A stretch of 64,000 nucleotides of DNA from Sphingomonas sp. PP-F2F-A104-K0414 (lineage in GTDB: Bacteria; Pseudomonadota; Alphaproteobacteria; Sphingomonadales; Sphingomonadaceae): NCBI RefSeq assembly GCF_004340945.1, contig NZ_SLYD01000002.1:558001-622000 (forward strand). The letters run 5' to 3'. The notes under the pieces were generated by a model, which was not told the DNA's origin, searched no databases, and was given only the letters and a program-made list of their open reading frames with translations. Position 1 is the stretch's first letter. Each line of letters opens with the position of its first letter. Made by a program: the position numbers and the translations under genes. Shown in pieces: positions 42,841-52,133 of the stretch.

Positions 42841-43752
42841 ATGACCGACACCCTATCGACGCCCGACCTCGCCGCCGAACTGGTCGCGCTGCTCGACCTC
42901 GAACCGCTCGATACCGACCTGTTCCGCGGACCGCAGCGACCCGGCGCAACCGCGCGCGTCTTCGGCGGGCAGGTCGTGGCACAGGCGCTGATGGCGGCGC
43001 AGCGTTCGGTCGACGCACCCGCCGTGGCGCACAGCATGCACGCCTATTTCCTGCGCGCCGGCACCGAGACGCAACCGATCATCTTCCGGGTCGAGCGCGA
43101 CTTCGACGGCAAGTCGTTCGCCAACCGCCGCGTCACTGCAAGCCAGAACGGCGCGACGATCCTAACGCTGGCTGCGTCGTTCCAGCGGCCGGAAGCCGGG
43201 CTGGAGCATGCGGTCGCGATGCCCGATCTGCCGCCGCCGGAGGAACTGCGCTCGCTCGACGTCCTCGCTGGCGACTATGCGGGTATCTCGGCGGAAGCCG
43301 TCGCGTTCCTCGGCCAGCCGTCCGCCTTCGATATCCGGCCCTGCGGCGTGCCCGCGTTCCTGCAGACCGAGCCCGGCACGCCCGTATCCCATGTCTGGAT
43401 CCGGTTCCGGGGCAGCGCACCGACCGATTCCGCGATGCGCCGGGGCGTGCTCGCCTATCTATCGGACTACGCGCTGCTCAGTGCGTCGCTGATCCCGCAC
43501 GGCGTAACCATGTTCGAGCACAGCATGCAGACCGCGAGTCTCGATCACGCGATGTGGTTCCACGAGGACGTGCCGCTCGACGACTGGCTCCTGTACAGCA
43601 GCGAGAGCCCGTGGTCCGGGCATGGTCGCGGCATCGCGCGCGGCGTGTTCCATAGCCGCGACGGGCGGGCAGCCGCGCATGTCACGCAGGAAGGGTTGAT
43701 CCGGATGCGACCCGACGTCGCGCCGCGCACCACGATCCCGCATATGCCCTGA
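42841..43752 (+). CDS. tesB: Acyl-CoA thioesterase II, TesB
   Basis: A 303-residue double hot-dog protein. Signatures are DTDLFRGPQRPGATARVFGG, QVVAQALMAAQ, HSMHAYFLRAG, and in the second half YLSDYALLSASLIPHG with SLDHAMWFHEDVPLDDWLLY. TesB hydrolyses medium- and long-chain acyl-CoA. The ATG at 42841 is 43 bases after the FUSC stop. The in-frame extension upstream overlaps the FUSC gene and was rejected. Confidence 0.94.
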   Translation: MTDTLSTPDLAAELVALLDLEPLDTDLFRGPQRPGATARVFGGQVVAQALMAAQRSVDAPAVAHSMHAYFLRAGTETQPIIFRVERDFDGKSFANRRVTASQNGATILTLAASFQRPEAGLEHAVAMPDLPPPEELRSLDVLAGDYAGISAEAVAFLGQPSAFDIRPCGVPAFLQTEPGTPVSHVWIRFRGSAPTDSAMRRGVLAYLSDYALLSASLIPHGVTMFEHSMQTASLDHAMWFHEDVPLDDWLLYSSESPWSGHGRGIARGVFHSRDGRAAAHVTQEGLIRMRPDVAPRTTIPHMP

Positions 43753-43805
43753 CCAACTCGGCCCCGATCGATCCGCGCTGAATCATCTCAACGCGGAAAT
43801 CCATG

Positions 43806-43835
43806 TTGACAGCGCGTTTGTACGGACATTAATAC
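43806..43835 (+). promoter_or_regulatory. Porin promoter with internal operator
   Basis: TTGACA (43806-43811) is followed after 17 bases by TTAATA, or after 18 bases by TAATAC, a good sigma-70-type promoter. Inside it lies TTTGTACGGACATTA (43817-43831), whose exact reverse complement occurs at 45508-45522 before the MaoC gene. The core TGTACGGACA is a near palindrome (TGT-N4-ACA), the kind of site used by GntR-type repressors. Binding here would block the -10 region. Confidence 0.72.
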
Positions 43836-43913
43836 TATCTCGCGCCAGTGAAGCTGGTCCCAGGATGTCGCGCCGCGGAAGACGGACGATCCCGATCTCG
43901 AGAGGATGTCTGT

Positions 43914-45461
43914 ATGCGTCATTCGTACGCCGTATCGCTGTGCGCGTTGCTCGCGGTACTGCCATCGGTAGCCCGGGCGCAGACCGCGTCTCCGCTCGAT
44001 ACCGATCCGTCGTACCAGACGATGCTGGCGCTGATCGACGAGATGGTCGAGAACAAGCTGGTCAGCCGCGAGCGTGCCGATACGCTGATCGCCAATGCCA
44101 AGGCGAAAGCAGGCCGTGCGCTTGCTGCGAATGCCCCGTCACCAGCGGCCCCGCCACTGACAGCCCCGCCAACGGCAGCCCCGGTACTGCCGCCGACGCG
44201 CGTGCAGGTCGCCAACCAGACGGCCGATCCCGGCGCGAAGATAGCTCCCGTGCCGGTCGGCAACGCACAGGTCGTGAACGCCGGCGGGGTCGCGCTACCC
44301 GCCGATCTGGCGGTCGACTGGAGCCGGGGTGCGCCGGTGTTCAGCAGTCGCGACGGGAAGTTCACCTTCAAGATGCGCGGGCGGTTGTTGGCGGATATCT
44401 CCTCGACCGGCGGGTCGGATTTCGACCGTCGCAACATCACCGTTTCGACGCTGCGCCAGTTCCGCGTCGGCGCGATCGGCACGATCGGCGATCACCTGTT
44501 CTACCAGTTCGAGACCGATTTCCGCCGCAACGCGACCGAGGTCGTGCAGGCGTTCGTCGGTTATCGCCAGAAGTTCGGCAAGACCGACGCCGACGTCCGG
44601 TTCGGCAATCTCATCACCGATCGCGGCATCGACATCGGCACCGCGTCGACCGCCAATCCGTTCATCACGACCAACATCAACACCACCGCGCTCGCGACAC
44701 AGGGCGGCAAGGTCTTCCTGATGGGCGCGGTCGGCCGCGCGGGCGGCAAGAACTGGCATGCGAGCTTCGGCGTGCACGGCGATGCGATCGACAGCGATTT
44801 CACGCGCAGCGACAACCGCATGTTCCTAGGCCGTGCGCACTGGAACCCGATCCTCACCAAGCATGGCCTGATCCACATCGGCGGCTGGGCGTATAGCGAG
44901 AACATCCCCGACACCACGCTGGCGACCACGTTCGCGCAGGGCATGGCGGGGGCGCTCAACAACAGCGTCCGTGTCGAGTCCGCGGCGCTGACCGGCGCTG
45001 ACGGATCGAAGGCGTTCGGGCTCGAACTCGGCGGCACGCTCGGGCGGTTCTACGCGTTCGGCGAATATGGTCAGCGGACCGTGCACGGCGGCCCGACCTC
45101 GACCTTCCGCAGCGGCAAGATCAAGGCCCTGTCGGTCAATGGTGGCTTCTGGATCACCGGCGAGACGCCGACCTATGCCTCGCGCAGCGGCACCTATGTC
45201 GCGCCGAACGTGCTGAACTCGGTGCTCGATGGCGGCTGGGGCGCGCTGGAGGCGGTGGTGCGCTACGAGGATCTCGACAGTTCGAGCCTCCCGCTCGGCG
45301 GCACCGGTACCGCGGGCACACTCGGGCTGAACTGGTCGCTGACCAACAATTTCCGGTTCATGGCGGACTATACCCATTTCCGTACCGACAACCGGACGGG
45401 GAGTTTCGTCGGGCGCGATAGCGGCGACACGTTCGCGGCAAGGGCCGAAGTGGCGTTCTGA
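43914..45461 (+). CDS. OprP/OprO-type outer-membrane porin
   Basis: A 515-residue protein from the ATG at 43914, preceded by AGAGGA, with signal peptide MRHSYAVSLCALLAVLPSVA-RA. A short coiled segment (MLALIDEMVENKLVSRERAD) and a Pro/Ala linker precede the barrel, as is common in anion/substrate porins of this family. The barrel starts GKFTFKMRGRLLADISSTGG and ends in VAF. It probably passes the substrate of the catabolic genes that follow, with which it shares an operator. Confidence 0.87.
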   Translation: MRHSYAVSLCALLAVLPSVARAQTASPLDTDPSYQTMLALIDEMVENKLVSRERADTLIANAKAKAGRALAANAPSPAAPPLTAPPTAAPVLPPTRVQVANQTADPGAKIAPVPVGNAQVVNAGGVALPADLAVDWSRGAPVFSSRDGKFTFKMRGRLLADISSTGGSDFDRRNITVSTLRQFRVGAIGTIGDHLFYQFETDFRRNATEVVQAFVGYRQKFGKTDADVRFGNLITDRGIDIGTASTANPFITTNINTTALATQGGKVFLMGAVGRAGGKNWHASFGVHGDAIDSDFTRSDNRMFLGRAHWNPILTKHGLIHIGGWAYSENIPDTTLATTFAQGMAGALNNSVRVESAALTGADGSKAFGLELGGTLGRFYAFGEYGQRTVHGGPTSTFRSGKIKALSVNGGFWITGETPTYASRSGTYVAPNVLNSVLDGGWGALEAVVRYEDLDSSSLPLGGTGTAGTLGLNWSLTNNFRFMADYTHFRTDNRTGSFVGRDSGDTFAARAEVAF

Positions 45462-45485
45462 CGCCAAGCGCCGCTCGCATCGACT

Positions 45486-45522
45486 TGCCAGCGTACCATA
45501 AGTTCGATAATGTCCGTACAAA
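45486..45522 (+). promoter_or_regulatory. Promoter and operator of the catabolic operon
   Basis: TTGCCA (45486-45491) is followed after 16 bases by TAATGT (45508-45513), a plausible promoter. The operator TAATGTCCGTACAAA (45508-45522) covers this -10 box and is identical, in reverse orientation, to the site in the porin promoter. AAGGAGG and the MaoC ATG follow at 45539. Confidence 0.68.
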
Positions 45523-45538
45523 GCGATAAGGAGGATGT

Positions 45539-46048
45539 ATGAGCCTTTCGGCTATCAAGGTTGGCGAACAGCGTTACCGCGCGAGCTATGGCCGCTATCT
45601 CGAGGATTTCGTCGTCGGCGACATTTACGAGCATCGCCCCGGGCGGACGATCACCGACGCGGACAATATCCAGTTCTCGTTGATGACGATGAACGCACAC
45701 CCGATGCACTGCGATGCGCAATATGCTGCCAAGAGCGAATTCGGGCGGCTGCTGGTCAATAGCGGGCTGACGCTGGCGATCGTGCTCGGCATGACCGTCA
45801 ACGACGTGAGCGGCAAGTCGCCCGCCAATCTCGGCTGGACCGAGATCAAGCTGACCCATCCGGTATTCGGCGGCGACACGCTGACCGCGGAAACCGAAGT
45901 GCTCGAGATCCGCGACTCCAAGTCGCGGCCGACGCAGGGGATCGTCACGACTCGCACCCGCGCGTTCAACCAGGACGCCAAGCAGATCATGGAGTTCACG
46001 CGCAACTCGCTGGTCTACAAGCGCGGCGAATCTCCCGACGACAAATAG
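45539..46048 (+). CDS. MaoC-family acyl-CoA hydratase (itaconyl-CoA or mesaconyl-CoA hydratase-like)
   Basis: A 169-residue hot-dog hydratase. GRYLEDFVVGDIYEHRPGRT and ITDADNIQFSLMTMNAHPMH form the hydratase-2 motif; the catalytic Asp/His pair corresponds to the D-N-x-F...N-x-H-P-x-H pattern. A second conserved block is LLVNSGLTLAIVLGMTVND. In the proposed pathway it hydrates itaconyl-CoA to citramalyl-CoA. It has a strong ribosome binding site (AAGGAGG) and its own operator. Family is firm; the substrate is inferred from neighbours. Confidence 0.85.
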   Translation: MSLSAIKVGEQRYRASYGRYLEDFVVGDIYEHRPGRTITDADNIQFSLMTMNAHPMHCDAQYAAKSEFGRLLVNSGLTLAIVLGMTVNDVSGKSPANLGWTEIKLTHPVFGGDTLTAETEVLEIRDSKSRPTQGIVTTRTRAFNQDAKQIMEFTRNSLVYKRGESPDDK

Positions 46049-46166
46049 CCCGACCGAACGACTTAATCGGTTGCCCTTGATGGTGACCGGACGTCCCCCG
46101 CGCGGCCTGCGAGAGCTTCGACCAACGAAGACCCGGCCCGTCGTCATTCCGAAGAGAGGTAGCCCC

Positions 46167-47540
46167 ATGGCCGATACCATCGCCGTCAACGCAGGAGCCA
46201 GGCTAGACCGTCTGCCCATCTCCCGATTCCACTGGCGTATCCTGGGGCTGATCAGCGCGGGCGCGTTCCTCGACGCGTTCGACGTCTATCTTGCGGGTGG
46301 CGTCATCGCCGCGCTGAAGGCGGAGGGCTTCTCGACGCTGGCGCAGGCCGCGGTGTTCATGTCGATGACGTTCCTCGGCATGATGATCGGCGCAGGCATG
46401 GCCGGCTATGTCGGGGATCGGTTCGGGCGTCGCGCGTCGTACCAGTTCAACCTCGCGCTGTTCGGGCTCGCGTCGATCGCGGCGATCTTCTCGCCCAACA
46501 TGACGTTCCTCATCATCTGCCGCTTCATCATGGGTATCGGTCTCGGTGCCGAGCTGGTGGTCGCGGCGGGGACGCTCGGCGAGTTCATCCCGCCCGCCTA
46601 TCGCGGTCGCTGGGTGTCGATCATGGGCATGGTCGTTAATTCGGGCCTGCTGGTCGCGACCTCGGTCGGCTATATCGTCATCCCGACGCTCGGCTGGCGC
46701 TACATGTTCGCGATCGGCGGCATCCTTGCGCTGATCGTCTGGGTGATGCGCAAGAAGATGCCGGAATCGCCGCGCTGGCTAGAGTCGGTCGGTCGCAACG
46801 AAGAGGCCGAGGCGACGCTGCGCGAGATCGAAGCCGAGGTCATCGCGCACAAGGGCCCCCTCGCCGCCGTCCCCGAAGTCCGCGTCGTGCCAAAGGTCCA
46901 CGCACCGCTCAGCGCGCTGTTTGGCTCCAAACTGCGCCGCCGCCTGATCGCCGCGACACTCGCCGCGATCGCGGTCAACGTCTCGGTCTATGGCTTCGTC
47001 GCGTGGTTGCCGACCTTCCTGGTCAGCCACGGTACCGGGATCGTCACGTCGCTCTGGTACACGACGCTGATGTCGTTCGGCAGCGTGTTCGGTGCGATCG
47101 TCGCGATCGGCATCGCCGACCGCATTTCGCGTCGCGCCTCGCTGATCGCCGCGGCCGTCGCAATCATGATCTTCGGCTTCCTGTACCCGAATGCACACGG
47201 CGACCTGATGGTGCCACTGACGGGCTTCCTGCTCGTATCGAGCATCTACACGCTCGTGACGCTGGCGCTGTTCGCCTACATCCCCGAGCTGTTCCCGACC
47301 GCCTATCGGCTGCGCGGCACTGGTTTTGCGGGCATGTGCGGGCGCGCCGCGTCGATGGTCACGCCCTATGCCACCGTCGCGCTGTTCGAGCGCTTCGGGC
47401 TGGAGGGCGTGCTCGGCATGGTCGGCGTGGTGCTGGCCTGCATGATCGCCGCGGTCGGTCTGTTGAACATCGAGACCACCGGCCAGTCGCTCGACGACGT
47501 CGCCGACGACTCGCTGGTCACCGGGGGAGCCACCAAGTGA
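46167..47540 (+). CDS. MFS transporter, probable organic acid importer
   Basis: A 457-residue protein with 12 membrane helices. DAFDVYLAGGVIAALKAEGF is the first-helix acid-binding motif of MFS carboxylate importers, GYVGDRFGRRASYQFN is the family loop, and GELVVAAGTLGEFIPPAYRG resembles AAHS and sugar-porter members. The start at 46167 (MADTIAVNAG) follows GAGAGG. Two genes of the same operon flank it, and the next gene's GTG overlaps its stop, so it most likely imports the substrate of the pathway. Confidence 0.88.
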   Translation: MADTIAVNAGARLDRLPISRFHWRILGLISAGAFLDAFDVYLAGGVIAALKAEGFSTLAQAAVFMSMTFLGMMIGAGMAGYVGDRFGRRASYQFNLALFGLASIAAIFSPNMTFLIICRFIMGIGLGAELVVAAGTLGEFIPPAYRGRWVSIMGMVVNSGLLVATSVGYIVIPTLGWRYMFAIGGILALIVWVMRKKMPESPRWLESVGRNEEAEATLREIEAEVIAHKGPLAAVPEVRVVPKVHAPLSALFGSKLRRRLIAATLAAIAVNVSVYGFVAWLPTFLVSHGTGIVTSLWYTTLMSFGSVFGAIVAIGIADRISRRASLIAAAVAIMIFGFLYPNAHGDLMVPLTGFLLVSSIYTLVTLALFAYIPELFPTAYRLRGTGFAGMCGRAASMVTPYATVALFERFGLEGVLGMVGVVLACMIAAVGLLNIETTGQSLDDVADDSLVTGGATK

Positions 47541-48931
47541 CGCTCTCGCAAACCTTCGCCGATTTCGCGACTGGCCTGACGATCGAAGCCATTCCCGAGC
47601 GGGTCCGGGAGCGCGCGCGGCACCTGATCCTGGATTCGGTAGGAACCGGGCTCGCAGCGGTCGGTGCGCCTTGGGCCGAAGCGAGCTTTGCCGCCGCGGG
47701 CGATCTCGGCAGCGGCACGGCGCCGGTACTCGGCTATGGCCGTACGCTGGCGATGCGCGACGCGGCGCTGATGAACGGGCTCGTCACGCACGGCCTCGAC
47801 TATGACGATACGCATTCGCGCGGCATCATCCATGCGACCGTCAGCGCCTTCCCGACAGCACTCGTTGCAGCGGACAAGGCGGGCGTCTCGGGCGCCGACC
47901 TGCTTGTCGCGTATATCGCAGCGATGGAGGTCTCGACGCGGGTCGCCGCCGTCGGCGCGGGCGGGTTCCACTCCTTCGGCTTCCACCCGACCGGGTTGAT
48001 CGGTGCATTCGGATCGACGCTCGCCGCCGGCAGGTTGCTCGGGCTGGACGCGCAGCAGATCGCAATGGCGCAGGGGATCGTGCTGTCGATGGCCGGCGGC
48101 AGCCTCGAATTCCTTGCCGACGGTGCGTGGACCAAGCGCCTGCATCCCGGCTGGGCGGCGAGCTCGGCACTGACCGCGGCCGCGCTTGCCAAGCGCGGCT
48201 TCGTCGGACCGCCAGCTGCGTATGAAGGCCGCTTCGGTCTGTATGCGCTGTATCTGCGAGACGCCGCCCCTGCCCTGCTCGCGCAGGCGACCGAAGCGCT
48301 CGGCGAGACCTGGGAGATCGAGGCGGTGTCGGTGAAGCCGCTTCCCGCGTGCCACATGACGCATGCCGCGATCGATGCGGCGATCGCGTTGCGCACGGAA
48401 TACGACCTGACCGCCGCCGACATCGCCAAGGTCATCGTGCTGGTGCCCGAGGCGGTCATCCCGATCGTCTGCGAGCCCGCCCCCCCCAAGCGGACGCCGC
48501 GCACCGGCTACGACGCGCAATTCTCGATCCCCTACACGGTCGCGACTGCGCTGCTGACGGGCAAGTTCACGCTCGATGCGCTCGATCCATCGGCGCTGAA
48601 CGACCCGGCGGTGCTCGATCTGGCGACGCGCGTCGAGTACGCGATCGACCCGGACAGCGATTATCCCAAGCACTTCACCGGCGAAGTCATCGTCGAGACC
48701 AACGACGGCCGGATGCTGCGCCACCGCGAGGCGATCAACCGTGGTGCGTCCGACCGGCCGCTCAGCAACGCCGACATCGACGCCAAATATTTCGAGAACG
48801 CCGCGCGCACGGTCGACGCGACGCGCGCCGCGCACATCCGCGCCGCCGTGCTCGACATGGACCGGCACCCCGCTTCCGCGCTCGGCGACATCCTCGCCGG
48901 CGCCACTGCCCCTCAAGGAGTATCCGTATGA
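47537..48931 (+). CDS. MmgE/PrpD-family protein
   Basis: A 464-residue protein starting at a GTG that overlaps the MFS stop (GTGA), with GGGGGAG before it. Family signatures are ARHLILDSVGTGLAAVGAPW, MNGLVTHGLDYDDTHSRGII, GFHPTGLIGAFGSTLAAGRL and the later HMTHAAIDAAIAL. Members include 2-methylcitrate dehydratase and cis-aconitate decarboxylase. A member of this family is also present in the itaconate operon of P. aeruginosa, where I know of no settled role. The exact reaction here is not clear. Confidence 0.88.
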   Translation: MTLSQTFADFATGLTIEAIPERVRERARHLILDSVGTGLAAVGAPWAEASFAAAGDLGSGTAPVLGYGRTLAMRDAALMNGLVTHGLDYDDTHSRGIIHATVSAFPTALVAADKAGVSGADLLVAYIAAMEVSTRVAAVGAGGFHSFGFHPTGLIGAFGSTLAAGRLLGLDAQQIAMAQGIVLSMAGGSLEFLADGAWTKRLHPGWAASSALTAAALAKRGFVGPPAAYEGRFGLYALYLRDAAPALLAQATEALGETWEIEAVSVKPLPACHMTHAAIDAAIALRTEYDLTAADIAKVIVLVPEAVIPIVCEPAPPKRTPRTGYDAQFSIPYTVATALLTGKFTLDALDPSALNDPAVLDLATRVEYAIDPDSDYPKHFTGEVIVETNDGRMLRHREAINRGASDRPLSNADIDAKYFENAARTVDATRAAHIRAAVLDMDRHPASALGDILAGATAPQGVSV

Positions 48932-50106
48932 CCCTGGCAAACTCGATCGCCGCCGATGGCGCGATGACCGACGAAGAGATCATGATCCTCGATTCGATCG
49001 ACAAGTTCCTCGAAACCGATGTTAGGCCGTTCGTCCATCAGCTCGAGCATGACGACGAATACCCGCAGAAGATCGTCGACACGATGAAGGAGATGGGCCT
49101 GTTCGGCCTGATGATCGCGCCCGAATTCGGCGGGTTCGGAATCTCGACGCTGACCTATGCGCGGATCATCGAGAAGATCTCGACCGTGTGGATGTCGGTC
49201 GCTGGCATCATCAACAGCCACATGATCATGGCGATGACGGTCCAGCGCTGCGGCACCGAGGCGCAGAAGGATCATTATCTGCCGAAGTTCGCAACCGGCG
49301 AACTGCGCGGCGGCATCGGCCTGACCGAGCCCGACGCGGGCACCGACCTGCAGGCGATCCGCACCACCGCGGTACGCGACGGCGACGACTATGTCGTCAA
49401 CGGCAGCAAGATGTGGATCACCAATTCGGGCTCGGGCAACACCATCCTGCTGCTGGTCAAGACCGATACGGCCGCCGAGCCACGCCACAAGGGCATGAGC
49501 CTGTTGATCGCCGAGAAGGGCGATGGCTTCATCGTGTCTAAGAAGCTCGAAAAGCTCGGCTACAAGGGCATCGACAGCAACGCGCTGACCTTCGACGGGT
49601 ACCGCGTGCCGGTCGACCGGCTGATCGGTGGGATCGAAGGCGTCGGCCTGAAGCAGGTGCTGGGCGGGCTCGAGCTTGGCCGCATCAACGTGGCAGCGCG
49701 CGGCGTCGGCATCGCGCAGGCGGCGCTAAACGAAGCGGTCGCCTATTCGCAGACGCGCAAGACGTTCGGCAAGCCGATCTGCGAGCATCAGGCGATCCAG
49801 CTGAAACTCGGCGAAATGACGACGCGCACCTATGCCGCCCGGCTGCTCACCGAAGCGGCGGCCAAGGCGTATGACCGCGGCGAGCGCTGCGACATGGAAG
49901 CCGGCATGGCGAAGTATTTCGCGACCGAAGCGGGGCTGGAAAATGCGATCGAGGCGATGCGGATCTTCGGCGGCTACGGCTATTCGAAGGAATATAACGT
50001 CGAGCGGCTCTACCGCGACGCACCTTTGCTGACGATCGGCGAAGGCACCAACGAACTGCAACGCATCATCATTGCCAAGCAGATCATCGCGCGGAATCCG
50101 GCATGA
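48928..50106 (+). CDS. Acyl-CoA dehydrogenase
   Basis: A 392-residue FAD enzyme. The start ATG overlaps the MmgE/PrpD stop and follows AAGGAG. GGIGLTEPDAGTDLQAIRTT and VVNGSKMWITNSGSGN are the FAD and substrate motifs, QTRKTFGKPICEHQAIQLKL lies in the C-terminal domain, and IGEGTNELQRII holds the likely catalytic Glu at residue 372. It oxidises an acyl-CoA to the 2,3-enoyl-CoA; a methylsuccinyl-CoA-like substrate would fit the pathway but is inferred. Confidence 0.9.
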   Translation: MTLANSIAADGAMTDEEIMILDSIDKFLETDVRPFVHQLEHDDEYPQKIVDTMKEMGLFGLMIAPEFGGFGISTLTYARIIEKISTVWMSVAGIINSHMIMAMTVQRCGTEAQKDHYLPKFATGELRGGIGLTEPDAGTDLQAIRTTAVRDGDDYVVNGSKMWITNSGSGNTILLLVKTDTAAEPRHKGMSLLIAEKGDGFIVSKKLEKLGYKGIDSNALTFDGYRVPVDRLIGGIEGVGLKQVLGGLELGRINVAARGVGIAQAALNEAVAYSQTRKTFGKPICEHQAIQLKLGEMTTRTYAARLLTEAAAKAYDRGERCDMEAGMAKYFATEAGLENAIEAMRIFGGYGYSKEYNVERLYRDAPLLTIGEGTNELQRIIIAKQIIARNPA

Positions 50107-51296
50107 GCCAGCCGCTCGCAGGCCTCCGCATTGTAGCAGTCGAACAATATGGCGCCGGGCCGTTCGGCACGCAGCAGCTTGCCGATCTCGGCGCCGAGGT
50201 CATCAAGATCGAGAACCATAAGGACGGCGGCGATATCGGGCGTCACGTCGGCCCGTATTTCTTCGGCCCAGGTGACAGCCATTTCTACGAATCGCTCAAC
50301 CGCAACAAGCGCAGCATCGGCCTCGACCTGAAGAGCGCGGACGGGCGCGCCGTGCTGGAAAAGCTCGTCGCGGAATCGGACGTGGTGTTCAACAATTTGC
50401 GCGGCGACCTGCCGGCAAAGCTCGGACTCGACTACGCCGCGCTGTCGCCGTTCAACCCGGCGATCGCCTGCGTCCACCTCTCCGCCTATGGCCGCACCGG
50501 CAGCCGCGCAGCGTGGCCCGGCTATGATTACCTGATGCAGGCCGAGGCGGGCTACCTGTCGCTGACCGGTGAGCCCGGCACGCCCCCGGCGCGCTTTGGA
50601 CTGTCGATCGTCGACTTCATGACCGGCACCACGGCCGCGCTCGCGATCCTCGCTGGCGTCGTCTCGGCGCGCGCGAGCGGGATCGGCCGCGATCTCGACG
50701 TCAGCCTGTTCGACGTCGCGCTCGGCAACCTGAACTATGTCGCCGAATGGTATCTGAACGGCGGCGTGACCGTCGAACGCACGTCGCGATCGAGCCATCC
50801 CTCGCTCACCCCCAGCCAGCTCTACACGACCAGCGACGGCTGGATCTTCGTGATGTGCAACAAGGAGAAGTTCTTCGAAGTCCTGTGCGGGCTGATCGAG
50901 CGTCCCGAATGGGCGACCGATCCGCGCTATGCGACCTTTGCCGCCCGGCTGGAGAACAGGCCCGCGTTCAACGCCGATCTCGATGCGGTGTTGTCGACCC
51001 GGACCACGGCGGACTGGATGCAGTTGTTCGAAGGGCGCGTGCCGGCCGCGCCGGTGCTCGACGTCCAGCAGGCGCTCGACAATCCGTTTCTCGCGGAATC
51101 GAAGCGGATCATCGACTTCCAGCATCCCGAGCGTGGCCCCCTGCCCGGCATCGCCTCGTCGATCCGCGCGGGCGGCGTCGAACATCCGGACAAGGCTGCC
51201 CCAGCACTCGGTGCGGATACCGACGCCATCCTCGCGACACTCGGCTATACCGACGACGATGTGGCAGCCTTGCGGACCCGCGGCGCGGTACGGTGA
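50103..51296 (+). CDS. CaiB/BaiF-type CoA-transferase (itaconate/mesaconate CoA-transferase-like)
   Basis: A 397-residue class III CoA-transferase. PLAGLRIVAVEQYGAGPFGT and LADLGAEVIKIENHKDGGDI are the entry motifs, LNRNKRSIGLDLKSADGRAV follows, and the catalytic Asp is residue 171 in FGLSIVDFMTGTTAA. The class moves CoA between carboxylic acids, for example from succinyl-CoA to itaconate. It overlaps the acyl-CoA dehydrogenase by ATGA. The acid is inferred from the hydratase and lyase encoded with it. Confidence 0.9.
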   Translation: MSQPLAGLRIVAVEQYGAGPFGTQQLADLGAEVIKIENHKDGGDIGRHVGPYFFGPGDSHFYESLNRNKRSIGLDLKSADGRAVLEKLVAESDVVFNNLRGDLPAKLGLDYAALSPFNPAIACVHLSAYGRTGSRAAWPGYDYLMQAEAGYLSLTGEPGTPPARFGLSIVDFMTGTTAALAILAGVVSARASGIGRDLDVSLFDVALGNLNYVAEWYLNGGVTVERTSRSSHPSLTPSQLYTTSDGWIFVMCNKEKFFEVLCGLIERPEWATDPRYATFAARLENRPAFNADLDAVLSTRTTADWMQLFEGRVPAAPVLDVQQALDNPFLAESKRIIDFQHPERGPLPGIASSIRAGGVEHPDKAAPALGADTDAILATLGYTDDDVAALRTRGAVR

Positions 51297-51340
51297 CACC
51301 AGCGCTTGCATCGAACGCCAAGGCATTGAACGGTGAGCTA

Positions 51341-51360
51341 TTGTCCGGATCACCCGACAA
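51341..51360 (+). promoter_or_regulatory. Possible GntR autoregulatory site
   Basis: TTGTCCGGATCACCCGACAA has inverted ends TTGTC and GACAA separated by 10 bases. It resembles the shared sites at 43817 and 45508 only over TTGTCCG versus ATGTCCG. It lies 20 bases before the gntR ATG. Confidence 0.35.
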
Positions 51361-51379
51361 AGCGACCGATGGATATTCG

Positions 51380-52123
51380 ATGCCCCAGCTTCGTCAGCAA
51401 CCGCGTTACCTGCAACTCGCGCAGACATTGATCAACGAGATCGAGGATGGGCGCTATCCGATCGGCACGCTGCTGCCGACCGAATTCGAGCTCTGCGACC
51501 AGTTCGGCGCGAGCCGCTTCACCGTGCGCGAGGCGATCAAGCGGCTCGTGCAATCGGGCATGGTCTCGCGTCAGGCCGGAGTCGGCACGCGCGTCCTCGG
51601 GCTGTCGCGCCCGGCCGCGTACCGACAGGTGATGGAGGGGCTTTCCGACCTCCAGCAATACACCAACGAAACCAGCCTCACGATCATCGCGCGGGAGACG
51701 ATCGCGCTGGACGGACCGCTCGCCGAACAAGTCGGCGCGACGTCGGGCCAGACCTGGCTGCATCTCATGGCGCTGCGCCGCGCCGCCGGGACCAGTCCGA
51801 TCTCCTATTCGGACATCTATCTCCACCCCGCGTTCCGCAGCCTGAAGCTTGACGACGATGTCGGCGATGTGCCGATCTTTAGTCGGATCGAGGAACAGTT
51901 CGGCGAGCGCGTCGCCGAGGTTCGCCAGCATATCGAAGCGGTGGCGATCCCCGCGCCGATCGCCGAGTTGCTTGAAACCAAGACCGGCGCGCCGGGCCTC
52001 CGCCTGACGCGGCACTATCTCAACGCGCGCGGCGAGGTCGTCGAGATGGCGATCAATACCCATCCCGCGGACCGCTATTCCTATTCCCAGACCTTCCGCC
52101 GCGATCCCGTATCCGGCCTGTAG
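51380..52123 (+). CDS. GntR-family regulator with UTRA sensor domain (HutC subfamily)
   Basis: A 247-residue protein. The N-terminal winged helix reads QPRYLQLAQTLINEIEDGRY, PIGTLLPTEFELCDQFGASR, FTVREAIKRLVQSGMVSRQA. A UTRA effector domain follows (HLMALRRAAGTSPISYSDIY, LRLTRHYLNARGEVVEMAIN). It probably represses the operon and the porin until a pathway intermediate binds. I chose the ATG at 51380; a GTG at 51293 overlapping the CoA-transferase stop is possible and would place the inverted repeat at 51341 inside the gene. Confidence 0.88.
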   Translation: MPQLRQQPRYLQLAQTLINEIEDGRYPIGTLLPTEFELCDQFGASRFTVREAIKRLVQSGMVSRQAGVGTRVLGLSRPAAYRQVMEGLSDLQQYTNETSLTIIARETIALDGPLAEQVGATSGQTWLHLMALRRAAGTSPISYSDIYLHPAFRSLKLDDDVGDVPIFSRIEEQFGERVAEVRQHIEAVAIPAPIAELLETKTGAPGLRLTRHYLNARGEVVEMAINTHPADRYSYSQTFRRDPVSGL

Positions 52124-52133
52124 AGGATTTTTC

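Noticed and set aside
47366..48940. A 524-codon minus-strand frame opposite the MmgE/PrpD gene
   Set aside because: Arg-rich shadow; the plus-strand gene has clear family signatures and operon overlaps.
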